NCBI GenBank assembly: GCA_005879535.1
Contig: VBKI01000063.1
Span: forward strand, 1 to 64,000
Length of the DNA: 64,000 nucleotides
Origin: Deltaproteobacteria bacterium
GTDB lineage: Bacteria > Myxococcota > Myxococcia > Myxococcales > 40CM-4-68-19
Reading direction: 5' to 3'
Shown one piece after another: positions 1 through 7,002 of this stretch; position 1 is the first letter of the stretch, and every line of letters starts with the position of its first letter. A program made the position numbers and the translations under genes. The notes below the pieces were generated by a model. The model was not told where the DNA came from and did no database searches. It was given only the letters and a program-made list of their open reading frames with translations.

Positions 1-2
1 CG

Positions 3-857
3 CTGCGCCTCGCCCTCGACCCCGCGACCCGGCGCGCCATCCCGGCGACGCTGGAGATTTTCTCGAAGGTCGCGATGGAGCGGGTGCGCGAGGAGCTGAT
101 CAAGCTGCTGGTGCGGGGCGCGCCGCCGAGTCGCGGGCTCCGGCTGTTGCACAGCACGGGTCTACTCGCGCGCATCGTCCCCGAGTTGCTCGAGTCGGTG
201 AGGTTCGCGCAGAACCGGTATCACCGCTGGGACGTCTGGCAGCACACGCTGCGGTGCGTGGATTTCGCTCCGGCGGACCTGGTGGTACGGCTGGCGGCGC
301 TGCTCCACGACGTCGCGAAGCCGCGCTGCGCCGCGCCGAAGGAGGGCGCTCCGGGCGAGCACACGTTCTACGATCACGAGAAGGTCGGCGCGCAGCTCGC
401 CGCCGCGATTCTGCAGCGGCTGAAATTTCCGCGCCGCGAGACGGAGCGCGTGGCGCTGCTGGTGGCCGAGCACAACTGGCACTTCCTCCCCGAGTGGAAC
501 GACGCCACCGTCCGCCGCGTGCTGGCCCGCATCGGGCCCGCCGAGATACCCGCTCTCTGGGCGCTGCGAAGGGCGGATCTGAAGGCCCGCGGGCGTCTCG
601 TCGAGGAAGGGCTGGCGAATCAGGCGGAAGCGGAAGTCCGCTTCCAACGGGAGATCGATCGCGCTGCGGCGCTGAAGGTGTCGGATCTCGCCATCCGCGG
701 CGAGGACGTGATGCGCGAGCTCCACATCGGGCCCGGACGCGAGGTCGGCGAAGTGCTCGCGCGGCTGCTCGAGCGAGTGATCGACGACCCGGATCTGAAC
801 ACCCGTGAGGCGCTACTCCGACTTCTGCCGGAGGTCACCGCAAGTTATCCACAGTGA
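3..857 (+). CDS. cca: CCA-adding tRNA nucleotidyltransferase family protein, C-terminal part
   Basis: The reading frame is already open at base 3, so the start and the N-terminal nucleotidyltransferase head lie outside the window. What remains is the middle and C-terminal part of a class II poly(A) polymerase/CCA-adding enzyme. An RNA-binding segment (AIPATLEIFSKVAMERVREE) is followed by an HD-domain segment with the conserved pair in LLHDVAKP and a downstream HDHEK-like stretch. The family completes or repairs the CCA end of tRNA in the cytoplasm, and the HD domain adds phosphohydrolase activity in many members. The stop TGA at 855-857 directly follows a perfect DnaA-box nonamer. CCA addition rather than poly(A) polymerase activity is inferred, because the head domain is not visible. 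Confidence 0.8.
   Translation: MRLALDPATRRAIPATLEIFSKVAMERVREELIKLLVRGAPPSRGLRLLHSTGLLARIVPELLESVRFAQNRYHRWDVWQHTLRCVDFAPADLVVRLAALLHDVAKPRCAAPKEGAPGEHTFYDHEKVGAQLAAAILQRLKFPRRETERVALLVAEHNWHFLPEWNDATVRRVLARIGPAEIPALWALRRADLKARGRLVEEGLANQAEAEVRFQREIDRAAALKVSDLAIRGEDVMRELHIGPGREVGEVLARLLERVIDDPDLNTREALLRLLPEVTASYPQ
845..853 (+). promoter_or_regulatory. DnaA-box-like nonamer
   Basis: TTATCCACA at 845-853 is identical to the consensus DnaA box and overlaps the last codons of the cca-like gene. About 200 bases downstream lie two weaker reverse-orientation matches, TGTGGACAG (1049-1057) and TGTGGACGA (1060-1068), 11 bases apart, which is about one helical turn. A single perfect nonamer can occur by chance and part of it is coding, so this is a candidate site and not evidence of an origin. 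Confidence 0.3.
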
Positions 858-1205
858 ATTCACAGTGATGCTTTCCTTCGGTGACGCTCTGCGGCGCAAC
901 GACGTGGTGCGACGATGTGGGCGTGAATGCGTGGCCGTCCAAAAACGTCCGAAGTCCAGAGAGGTAGGAGGTGACGCCAGCGCCGGGCCCCACCTCCATG
1001 CGCCCTGTTCAGGCGATGGCAAGATTGCGGCCGCGGGAGGAACGACCCTGTGGACAGGATGTGGACGAGGGAGGGCGGACAGGGCCTCCATGCGCACAGC
1101 GGGCGAGCAGAAAGCGGCCGGCGCGCTCCTTTCCGGGCAGTCGACCGGATGCTAGACTCCGCGCCGCGCGACCTACGGGCCCCCACGCAACCCGGACGTT
1201 CATCG
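858..1205. other. 348-base intergenic region with no gene seen
   Basis: The stretch between cca and the histidine kinase holds no convincing coding sequence. It carries the two degenerate DnaA-box-like motifs near 1049-1068. A possible promoter lies just upstream of the kinase: TAGACT at 1153-1158 as a -10, with only a poor -35 (TTTCCG, 1130-1135) 17 bases upstream. The kinase frame is open back to 1050, but the translated upstream segment is low-complexity and unlike any receiver domain, so it is treated as non-coding. Confidence 0.5.
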
Positions 1206-2489
1206 ATGGCCGAACAGGCACCCCCGCCCCATCCGCGCATCCTCTACATCGAGGACAACCCGGAAAGTCGGGCACTCGTCCGCAACGTCCTGGAAGCGCG
1301 AGGATTCGACGTTCTCGAGGCTTCCGATGGCATCGCCGGGATCGACCTCGCCATCTCGGCGCACCCCGACCTGATCCTCTGTGACATCGAGATGCCGGGG
1401 ATCGACGGCTACGAGACCGCGACGCGGCTGCGCTCGTACCGCGGCCTCGATGGCTGCCCCATCGTGGTGCTCACCTCCCACGGGGATCGCGGGCTGTCGC
1501 TGAGCATCGGCTGCGACGGCTACATCGAGAAGCCCATCGACGTGGAGAAGTTCCCCGGTCAGCTCCGGGAGTTCCTCAAGGGCAAGCGGGAGAAGGTGAA
1601 GACCGCCGAGGAGCGCCGCTATCTGCGCGAGTACTCGCAGTCGCTGGTCGAGCGCCTGGAGGCCACCGTTCGCGAGTTGACCGCGGCCAACTCGCGCCTG
1701 CGGGCGGCGGCCCGGAGCAAGACCGAGTTCATGCAGAACCTCTCCCACGAGCTGGCGACGCCTCTCACGCCGATCACCGGGTACCTCAAGATCCTCAAGT
1801 CGGAGAAGACGGGCGCGCTCACCGAGCCGCAGCGGAAGATCCTCGACTCGATGCAGACGGCGTCCGAGCGCCTCTCCAGGACGATCGACAACCTGGTCGA
1901 CTTCGCGACCCTGGAAAGCGGGGGATACGCGATCCACCGCGACACCTTCGATCCCCGTGCAGCCGCGAAGTCGGTGCTCGACGAGGAGAAGCCAAAGGCA
2001 AAGGCGCGCCGGATCACGCTCGAGCTTTCCGTCGATTCCCTTCCGGAGACGGGCTGGGGCGACGAGCGCAAGCTCAAGCAGGCGCTGGGGAACGTGATCG
2101 ACAACGCGATCAAGTTCAGCCCCCACGGCAGCCACGTGCTGGTGCGGGTCGCCTCCGACAGCCAGCAGCTCTCTTTCGAGGTGTACGACCAGGGCGAAGG
2201 CATGCTCGCCGACGAGGCGGAGAAGGTCTTCGACCCGTTCTTCCATGCCGATCGCGTCGGGGAGGAGCGCGCGCCCGGAGCTGGTCTCGGGCTGCCGGTG
2301 GCGAAGCAGATCATCGAGGCGCACGGGGGAAGGATCTCCGCCGAGAGCCCGCCGAAGAACCAACCGGATTCCAAGGCGCACTTCTCCGGCACCAAGCTCT
2401 CGTTCTGGATCCCGCTGCGCGCGTTCGCGCCCAAGGAGCCGCACCCGACTCCTTTTCACGAGAGTGCGCCCGAGGGCGGAACGTCTTAA
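1206..2489 (+). CDS. Receiver-histidine kinase hybrid (REC-HisKA-HATPase)
   Basis: This is a cytoplasmic signalling protein of 427 residues with no membrane segment. An N-terminal receiver domain (about 11-124) has the acidic pair E16-D17, phosphoacceptor D60 in LILCDIEMP and K109 in YIEKP. A charged coiled-coil linker (about 125-172) leads to a HisKA domain with H181 in SHELATPL, then a HATPase domain with N-box NVIDNAIKF and G-box GAGLGLPVAKQIIEAHGG. The order REC-kinase suggests that an upstream kinase or phosphorelay controls the kinase output. No partner regulator is adjacent; mnmA follows after 12 bases. The start at 1206 gives MAEQAPPPHPRILYIEDN, placing the receiver where expected. 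There is no strong ribosome-binding site, so the exact start is uncertain. Confidence 0.88.
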   Translation: MAEQAPPPHPRILYIEDNPESRALVRNVLEARGFDVLEASDGIAGIDLAISAHPDLILCDIEMPGIDGYETATRLRSYRGLDGCPIVVLTSHGDRGLSLSIGCDGYIEKPIDVEKFPGQLREFLKGKREKVKTAEERRYLREYSQSLVERLEATVRELTAANSRLRAAARSKTEFMQNLSHELATPLTPITGYLKILKSEKTGALTEPQRKILDSMQTASERLSRTIDNLVDFATLESGGYAIHRDTFDPRAAAKSVLDEEKPKAKARRITLELSVDSLPETGWGDERKLKQALGNVIDNAIKFSPHGSHVLVRVASDSQQLSFEVYDQGEGMLADEAEKVFDPFFHADRVGEERAPGAGLGLPVAKQIIEAHGGRISAESPPKNQPDSKAHFSGTKLSFWIPLRAFAPKEPHPTPFHESAPEGGTS

Positions 2490-2501
2490 AGTCTCGCCGC
2501 C

Positions 2502-3566
2502 GTGATCTCGATGATCGCCATGTCGGGCGGGGTCGACTCCTCCGTCGCAGCGGCGCTGGCTGCGGACCTGCGCGGCAGCGATGCCTGCGCCGGTGTCGCC
2601 ATGCGGCTGTATTCGACGGCCGACGATGCGGCGCGCACCGGCCGGACCTGCTGCGCGCCCGACGATTTGTACGACGCCCGTCGCGCGGCCGCGAAGGTCG
2701 GAATCCGCTTCTACGTCTACGATGCGGAGGAGCGATTCCGCGCTCAGGTGATCGAGCCGTTCATCGACTCCTATGCGCGCGGCGAGACGCCCAATCCCTG
2801 CGTGCGCTGCAACGATCACGTGAAGTTCGACTGGCTCCTCGACCGGGCCCGCAGGCTGGGAGCCGGGGAGCTCGTCACCGGCCACTACGCGCGCGTCGAG
2901 CGGCACGACGGCCGCTTCCGGCTGATGCGCGCGGCCGACGCGTCGAAGGACCAGAGCTACTTCCTCCACGGCCTGACGCAGGAGGAGCTGTCGATGGTGC
3001 AGTTCCCGCTCGGCGCGCTGACCAAGGTGCAAGTGCGCGGCATCGCGCGTCAGCGCGGACTTCCCAACGCCGACAAGGCGGAGAGCATGGAGGTCTGCTT
3101 CGTTGGCACCACGCCGCTGCGGGAGTTTCTCGAAAGGCACGGGGTCGAGCGGGCGCGCGGCGAGATCGTCGACATGGAGGGGAACGTGCTCGGAGCGCAC
3201 GACGGCGTGCATCGGTTTACCGTCGGGCAGCGGCGGGGAATCGGCTCAGGCTTCAAGCTGCCGCTTTATGTCGCTGCCCTCGATGCTGGCCGCCAGCGGG
3301 TGGTGGTCGGGAGCCGCGAGGAGGCCCAGCGTCGCGATTTCCGTGCACTGGAGGCCTCGTGGGTCCAGGACCGGCCCCTGCCGGGGACGCGCTGCGAAGT
3401 CCAGATCCGGCACCGCGGCAAGCCTCTGCCGGCGGTCCTCGATCCCTCCGGCGCGCAAGTGGAGGTGAAGCTGCTCGAGCCGGCCCTCGGCGTCGCACCG
3501 GGGCAGAGCGCGGTCTTCTACCAGGGCGACGAAGTCCTGGGCGGCGCGACAATCGCCGGAAGCTGA
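2502..3566 (+). CDS. mnmA: tRNA-specific 2-thiouridylase MnmA
   Basis: MnmA installs the 2-thio group on U34 of Lys, Glu and Gln tRNAs, using sulfur relayed from cysteine desulfurase and ATP to adenylate the uridine. The N-terminal PP-loop SGGVDSSV (residues 8-15) binds ATP. The two catalytic cysteines fall at C103 (NPCVRCND) and C199 (MEVCFVG), matching the known spacing in E. coli MnmA (102 and 199). The C-terminal part has the family tRNA-binding beta region (FTVGQRRGIG). The length, 354 residues, is typical. The start is GTG 2502 or, giving three residues fewer, ATG 2511; neither has a clear Shine-Dalgarno. The gene sits 12 bases after the histidine kinase and converges on the YgiT-type regulator. 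A T-rich tract lies near 3590-3602, but no clear terminator stem precedes it. Confidence 0.95.
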   Translation: MISMIAMSGGVDSSVAAALAADLRGSDACAGVAMRLYSTADDAARTGRTCCAPDDLYDARRAAAKVGIRFYVYDAEERFRAQVIEPFIDSYARGETPNPCVRCNDHVKFDWLLDRARRLGAGELVTGHYARVERHDGRFRLMRAADASKDQSYFLHGLTQEELSMVQFPLGALTKVQVRGIARQRGLPNADKAESMEVCFVGTTPLREFLERHGVERARGEIVDMEGNVLGAHDGVHRFTVGQRRGIGSGFKLPLYVAALDAGRQRVVVGSREEAQRRDFRALEASWVQDRPLPGTRCEVQIRHRGKPLPAVLDPSGAQVEVKLLEPALGVAPGQSAVFYQGDEVLGGATIAGS

Positions 3567-3601
3567 CTCTTCAGATCAACGCCAAGCAAGATCTTTCTTT
3601 T

Positions 3602-4126
3602 TCAGGCCAACGCGGGTGCGGTGTGGGCCGCGCTGCCGAACTGCAGCGCCTTCGCGGCGTAGCCCAGAGCGTCGACGAGCTGGACGCGCACGTTGCGCGC
3701 GAGCTTCCGCGGCTCCCGCAACACGCGCAGGCAGTCCAACGTCGAGGGCCTCTGCTCCAGCTTCGCCAGCACCAGCGAGCAGAGCACTGCGTGCGCGCGG
3801 GGGTCCACGGGCCATTCGCCGCGTTCCCAGTAGCCGATGAAGTCTTCGGAGACGTCGAGGATGTGCGCCAGCCCTTTGGGCTCGAGCGAGAGCGCCTTGC
3901 GCAGGTACGCGAAAGCTTCCTTGTCCCGGAGGCCCGCCTTGGCCAGCTCGACGGCGACGCGGAGCTCGAAGAGCCTCAGGTCGTGACCGTCGATGACGAC
4001 CTGGCCGCATGCCTCGCATTTTTCCGCCGGAAGCTGGGCAGTGAAGGTGTGGCCGCAAGCCTCGATGTTGTCGTCCAGCGTGATGGCGACGATCTTCTGC
4101 CGCTCGCAACGCCCGCATGTCTTCAT
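3602..4126 (-). CDS. MqsA/YgiT-type zinc-finger HTH protein without a partner toxin
   Basis: The 174-residue protein begins with a YgiT-type zinc finger: CGRC near the start and CEACG about 30 residues on, a Cx2C pair of pairs. It continues into an XRE/MqsA-like helix-turn-helix with the signature LDVSEDFIGYWERGEWPVD. The family comprises DNA-binding antitoxins (MqsA) and stand-alone regulators. No MqsR-like toxin is encoded beside it: 3' is mnmA (convergent), and 5' are a hairpin element and ttcA. About 60 C-terminal residues extend beyond the HTH. ATG 4126 is chosen because GGGAGG (4138-4133) lies 6 bases upstream; the frame extends further but without a ribosome-binding site. The role as a regulator is inferred from the fold. 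Confidence 0.78.
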   Translation of the reverse strand: MKTCGRCERQKIVAITLDDNIEACGHTFTAQLPAEKCEACGQVVIDGHDLRLFELRVAVELAKAGLRDKEAFAYLRKALSLEPKGLAHILDVSEDFIGYWERGEWPVDPRAHAVLCSLVLAKLEQRPSTLDCLRVLREPRKLARNVRVQLVDALGYAAKALQFGSAAHTAPALA

Positions 4127-4237
4127 GCCCCGCCTCCCGCGCTCGCCCGGCTGTCTGGGAAAAGTTTGGGAACGGCCGTGGAAGGGAGCAAGGGCGATTG
4201 GCACGGCCGCTTGCAACCGGTTTCGCCGAACGTCAAG

Positions 4238-4288
4238 GAGCCGCCCCCGCACGAAGGGCGGGCATGCGGCTATGTTCTAGACTGTACA
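4238..4288 (-). repeat. Hairpin element, copy D (degenerate)
   Basis: Read on the minus strand: TGTACA (4288-4283), a 10-base linker, outer arm TAGCCGC (4272-4266), linker ATG, inner arm CCCGC, a 7-base loop, inner arm GCGGG, linker G, and outer arm GCGGCTC (4244-4238, one mismatch to the left arm). It has the same asymmetric plan, a 3-base 5' linker and 1-base 3' linker, as the copies at 49.9, 51.3 and 55.4 kb. TGTACA lies inside the last codons of ttcA, and the ttcA stop codon lies in the linker. The inner stem is shorter and the loop larger than in the other copies. It could act in 3'-end formation of ttcA. Confidence 0.6.
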
Positions 4289-5068
4289 CGCTTCGCCGTC
4301 GATCCACGGATCCGGTCCGCGCTGCTCCCGGATCGCGGCGCGGTCGAGGAGGTGCTCCGGCATCACGTTGCCCATCGCTCCCAGGATGGAGGCTCGGACT
4401 CCGGGATGCTCGCTTTCCAGCTCCGCGAGCAGTCGCTTCACCCGCTTGCGCTGGAGGTTCTCCTGCGAGCCGCAGAGGTCGCAGGGGATGATCGGAAACC
4501 TCATCTCCGCGGCGAAGGCGGCGATCTCGCTCTCCGCCGCATAACACAGCGGCCGGATGACCACGTTGAGGCCGTCGTCGCTCCGCAGGCGTGGCGGCAT
4601 CGACCGCATCTTGCCTGAAAACAACATCGACAGTAGCAGCGACTCGATCAGGTCGTCCCGGTGGTGGCCGAGGGCGATCTTCGTGCAGCCGAGCTTCCGG
4701 GCAGCGCCATAGAGGATGCCGCGGCGCAGCCTGGAGCAGACGGAGCATGCGGTCTTCCCCTGAGGGACGAGCCGCTTGACCACCGAATACGTGTCCTCCC
4801 GCAGCATCAGCACTTCGGCTCCGGTCGAGCGCAGGTACCGCTGGAGGTCGGCGGCGGGAAACCCGGGGTGCCCTTGGTCGAGGTTGCAGGCGACCAGCGA
4901 GAAGTCGATCGGCGCGCTGGCCTTCAGGATCTGGAGCAGGTGGAGGAGGGTGAAGGAATCCTTGCCGCCCGAGACACCCACGAGAATCCGATCGCCGGCC
5001 TCGATCAGGTTGAAGTCGGCGATGGCGCGACCCACGTCGCGGAGCAGACGCTTCTCCAGCATGGACAT
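4277..5068 (-). CDS. ttcA: tRNA 2-thiocytidine(32) synthetase TtcA family
   Basis: TtcA is an iron-sulfur PP-loop enzyme that thiolates C32 of a subset of tRNAs. The PP-loop SGGKDS is at residues 33-38. CSVCSRLRRGILYGAARKLG carries the CxxC that, with a downstream Cys in PCDLCGSQENLQR, makes the cluster site of the family. GHHRDD and MLFSGKMRSMPP are further TtcA signatures. The protein has 263 residues, a little shorter than E. coli TtcA (311). It is divergent from the ferredoxin-MBL gene; a plausible promoter (TTGCCG, 16 bases, TGTAAG) ends 8 bases before the start codon. Its stop TAG at 4279-4277 lies inside hairpin element D. Confidence 0.92.
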   Translation of the reverse strand: MSMLEKRLLRDVGRAIADFNLIEAGDRILVGVSGGKDSFTLLHLLQILKASAPIDFSLVACNLDQGHPGFPAADLQRYLRSTGAEVLMLREDTYSVVKRLVPQGKTACSVCSRLRRGILYGAARKLGCTKIALGHHRDDLIESLLLSMLFSGKMRSMPPRLRSDDGLNVVIRPLCYAAESEIAAFAAEMRFPIIPCDLCGSQENLQRKRVKRLLAELESEHPGVRASILGAMGNVMPEHLLDRAAIREQRGPDPWIDGEACTV

Positions 5069-5076
5069 GGGGCGCG

Positions 5077-5104
5077 CTTACACCGGAATCGCCAGGCGCG
5101 GCAA
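5077..5104 (-). promoter_or_regulatory. Candidate ttcA promoter
   Basis: On the minus strand TTGCCG (5104-5099) is followed after 16 bases by TGTAAG (5082-5077). The -10 ends 8 bases before the ATG at 5068, so a transcript from it would have almost no leader. The call rests only on match to the sigma-70 consensus. Confidence 0.35.
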
Positions 5105-5143
5105 CGGAAAGCGCGGCGGCGGCGCACCCGTTAGACACCCGTC

Positions 5144-5983
5144 ATGGCGCGGCGCGAGCTCGCGGTCGCGGAGAATGTTCCGGGCGACCTGTTCGTCGAT
5201 GAGACCTGCATCGAGTGCGACACCTGCCGCGAGCTTGCGCCCGAGGTCTTCGGCAGCCTGGAGTCCGGACAGTCGTTCGTCCAGCATCAGCCCTCCGATG
5301 ATTCCACCTGGCGCCGGGCCTTGCACGCGGTCGTGAGCTGCCCGACCGCCTCCATCGGCGCCGAGCGCAGCGCGAAGGAAGCGGCGCGGGACCTCCCGGT
5401 CCAACTCGAAGGATCGATCCATCGCTGCGGATACTCGAGCGAGTCGTCCTATGGCGCGCAGAGCTACTTCATCCGCCGCGAGGACGGGAACGTCCTCGTC
5501 GACTCGCCGCGATTCGCCGGGCCGCTCGTGAGACGCATCGAGGAGCTGGGCGGAGTCCGGCGCATGTTCCTGACCCACCGCGATGACGTGGCGGACCACG
5601 CCCGGTTCCGGGAGCGCTTCCGCTGCGAGCGGATCATCCATCGCGACGACGCCGTGATCGACGCGGAAGTCCTGCTCGACGGCGATCGGGATCTCGCGCC
5701 CGGCTTGCAGGTCATCCATCTGCCTGGACACACCCGCGGAAGCTGCGCGCTGCTGGTCGACGAGCGGTATCTGTTCACCGGCGACCATCTCTGGGCCTGG
5801 GAAGGTCGGCTGGAGATGGGACGCAGCGTCTCCTGGTACTCGTGGACGGAGCAGAAGAAGTCGTTGCGCAAGCTGCTCGATTATCAGTTCGAGTGGGTCC
5901 TGCCGGGCCACGGGCGGAGCCTCCATCTTCCGCCGGACCGCATGCACGAGGCCGTCGCCGACCTACACCGCCGCCTTCGCTGA
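5144..5983 (+). CDS. Ferredoxin domain fused to metallo-beta-lactamase-fold domain
   Basis: Residues 1 to about 75 form a single-cluster ferredoxin: C22, C25 and C28 in TCIECDTCRELAP and C66 in VVSCPTASIG, the classic CxxCxxC...CP pattern of one 4Fe-4S cluster. Residues from about 95 onward are an MBL-fold hydrolase with PGHTRGSCALL, a later metal-ligand segment FTGDHLWAW and C-terminal LPGHGR. The first metal motif reads THRDDVADH instead of THxHxDH, so one usual His ligand is replaced by Asp. The protein is cytoplasmic, with no signal peptide. Related two-domain proteins occur in other bacteria, but the substrate is unknown. The start ATG 5144 is divergent from ttcA. The 3' end overlaps the convergent asparaginase gene by 21 bases. 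Confidence 0.75.
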   Translation: MARRELAVAENVPGDLFVDETCIECDTCRELAPEVFGSLESGQSFVQHQPSDDSTWRRALHAVVSCPTASIGAERSAKEAARDLPVQLEGSIHRCGYSSESSYGAQSYFIRREDGNVLVDSPRFAGPLVRRIEELGGVRRMFLTHRDDVADHARFRERFRCERIIHRDDAVIDAEVLLDGDRDLAPGLQVIHLPGHTRGSCALLVDERYLFTGDHLWAWEGRLEMGRSVSWYSWTEQKKSLRKLLDYQFEWVLPGHGRSLHLPPDRMHEAVADLHRRLR

Positions 5984-6919
5984 GGACATTCCCGCTCGGA
6001 TCAACGCGCGGGACATGCGCGGCGTATTGCAGGCCCAGCCGAGGCGGCCGTCCCGGCCGGCGACGATGATGCCGCCCTCGCCGTGGGCGCGCGCCCGCAG
6101 AAGACCGACGGCGTCGATGGCCGCCCGGCGCGGAGAGACCCCATCCCGGACGAATGCGCACGCCTCGCGGGCCATCGTGACCTTGAGAATCGCCTCTCCC
6201 AGGCCCGTCGAGCTGGCCGCCGCTTCGTGATCGTCGGCGTAGGTGCCGGCGCCGATGATCGGCGTGTCGCCGACGCGGCCAGGCCGCTTGTACATGGTGC
6301 CGCCAGTCGAGGTGCAGGCCGCGACGTGGCCCTTGGCGTCCACGGCGACGGCGCCGATGGTGCCGATCTTGCGGCGCACGCTGTCGGCGCCTTCCTTGAG
6401 CGCCAGCGCGTGCAACTCCTCCCAGCGGGCGCGCTGCCGGGCCGTGATCAGCGACGAATTCGCAATCGCGGGGATTCCGCACTCGCGTGCAAACGCCTCC
6501 GCCCCGGTGCCGCAGAGAAGAACATGGGGCGTGTCGTCGCAGACGCGGCGCGCGGCGAGGATGGGGTTCTTCACCGTCTTCACGCAGGCGACGGCACCCG
6601 CCCGCAGCGTCGTCCCGTCCATGCAGCTCGCGTCCAGCTCCACTTCGCCTTCGCTGGTGAGCGCGGCGCCGGTGCCGGCGTTGAAGAAGGGATCGTCCTC
6701 CAGGACCACCGCTGCCGCCTGGGCGGCGTCCAGGGCGGAGCCTCCCTGAAGAAGCACGCGCAATCCCGCCTCGGTGGCCCGGCGCGTGCCCTCGAAGTAG
6801 GGCGACGGATCCACGTCCGGCCGCGTTCCGGCCCCGCCGTGGACCACCACCGCCGGGCCGCCCTTGCGGTCCAGCAGGGTGTCGAACTCCGCCTGCGTCA
6901 GATCTCCCGCGTAGGACAT
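5963..6919 (-). CDS. Isoaspartyl peptidase/L-asparaginase (Ntn hydrolase)
   Basis: This is an N-terminal-nucleophile hydrolase of the plant-type asparaginase/isoaspartyl peptidase family, which removes beta-aspartyl linkages or deamidates asparagine. GPAVVVHGGAG near the start, the autocleavage/catalytic Thr in KIGTIGAVAVD, the substrate segment STGGTMYKRPGRVGDTP and IIGAGTYAD are hallmark motifs. The enzyme is expected to self-cleave before that Thr into alpha and beta chains. It has 318 residues from ATG 6919. An alternative ATG at 6964 adds 15 residues (MRAVKPPGLCYVGAP) that do not resemble the family. The gene is divergent from thiolase, with a 3' overlap with the ferredoxin-MBL gene. Confidence 0.88.
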   Translation of the reverse strand: MSYAGDLTQAEFDTLLDRKGGPAVVVHGGAGTRPDVDPSPYFEGTRRATEAGLRVLLQGGSALDAAQAAAVVLEDDPFFNAGTGAALTSEGEVELDASCMDGTTLRAGAVACVKTVKNPILAARRVCDDTPHVLLCGTGAEAFARECGIPAIANSSLITARQRARWEELHALALKEGADSVRRKIGTIGAVAVDAKGHVAACTSTGGTMYKRPGRVGDTPIIGAGTYADDHEAAASSTGLGEAILKVTMAREACAFVRDGVSPRRAAIDAVGLLRARAHGEGGIIVAGRDGRLGWACNTPRMSRALIRAGMSSAKAAV

Positions 6920-6950
6920 GGGGGCGCCGACATAACACAAGCCCGGCGGC

Positions 6951-6979
6951 TTGACAGCGCGCACCCGGTTATGAATGTT
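6951..6979 (+). promoter_or_regulatory. Candidate promoter of the thiolase-scoAB operon
   Basis: TTGACA (6951-6956) is a perfect -35 hexamer. The best -10 at 17 bases is AATGTT (6974-6979), a weak match. It is followed by a good ribosome-binding site before the thiolase gene. Confidence 0.4.
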
Positions 6980-6991
6980 CCGCCCACTTTC

Positions 6992-6996
6992 AGGAG
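6992..6996 (+). promoter_or_regulatory. Ribosome-binding site that decides the thiolase start
   Basis: AGGAG at 6992-6996 lies 6 bases before ATG 7003 but directly abuts ATG 6997. The spacing favours 7003 as the real start. Confidence 0.7.
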
Positions 6997-7002
6997 ATGG
7001 AC

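Noticed and set aside
1200-3212. 670-codon open frame on the minus strand across the kinase and mnmA
   Set aside because: It is antisense to two clear genes, has Arg/Leu/Asp-rich low-information translation and no motif; high GC keeps such frames open.
3567-3601. Intrinsic terminator between mnmA and the YgiT-type gene
   Set aside because: There is a T-rich tract but only a 4-bp stem upstream, so I cannot support a terminator.
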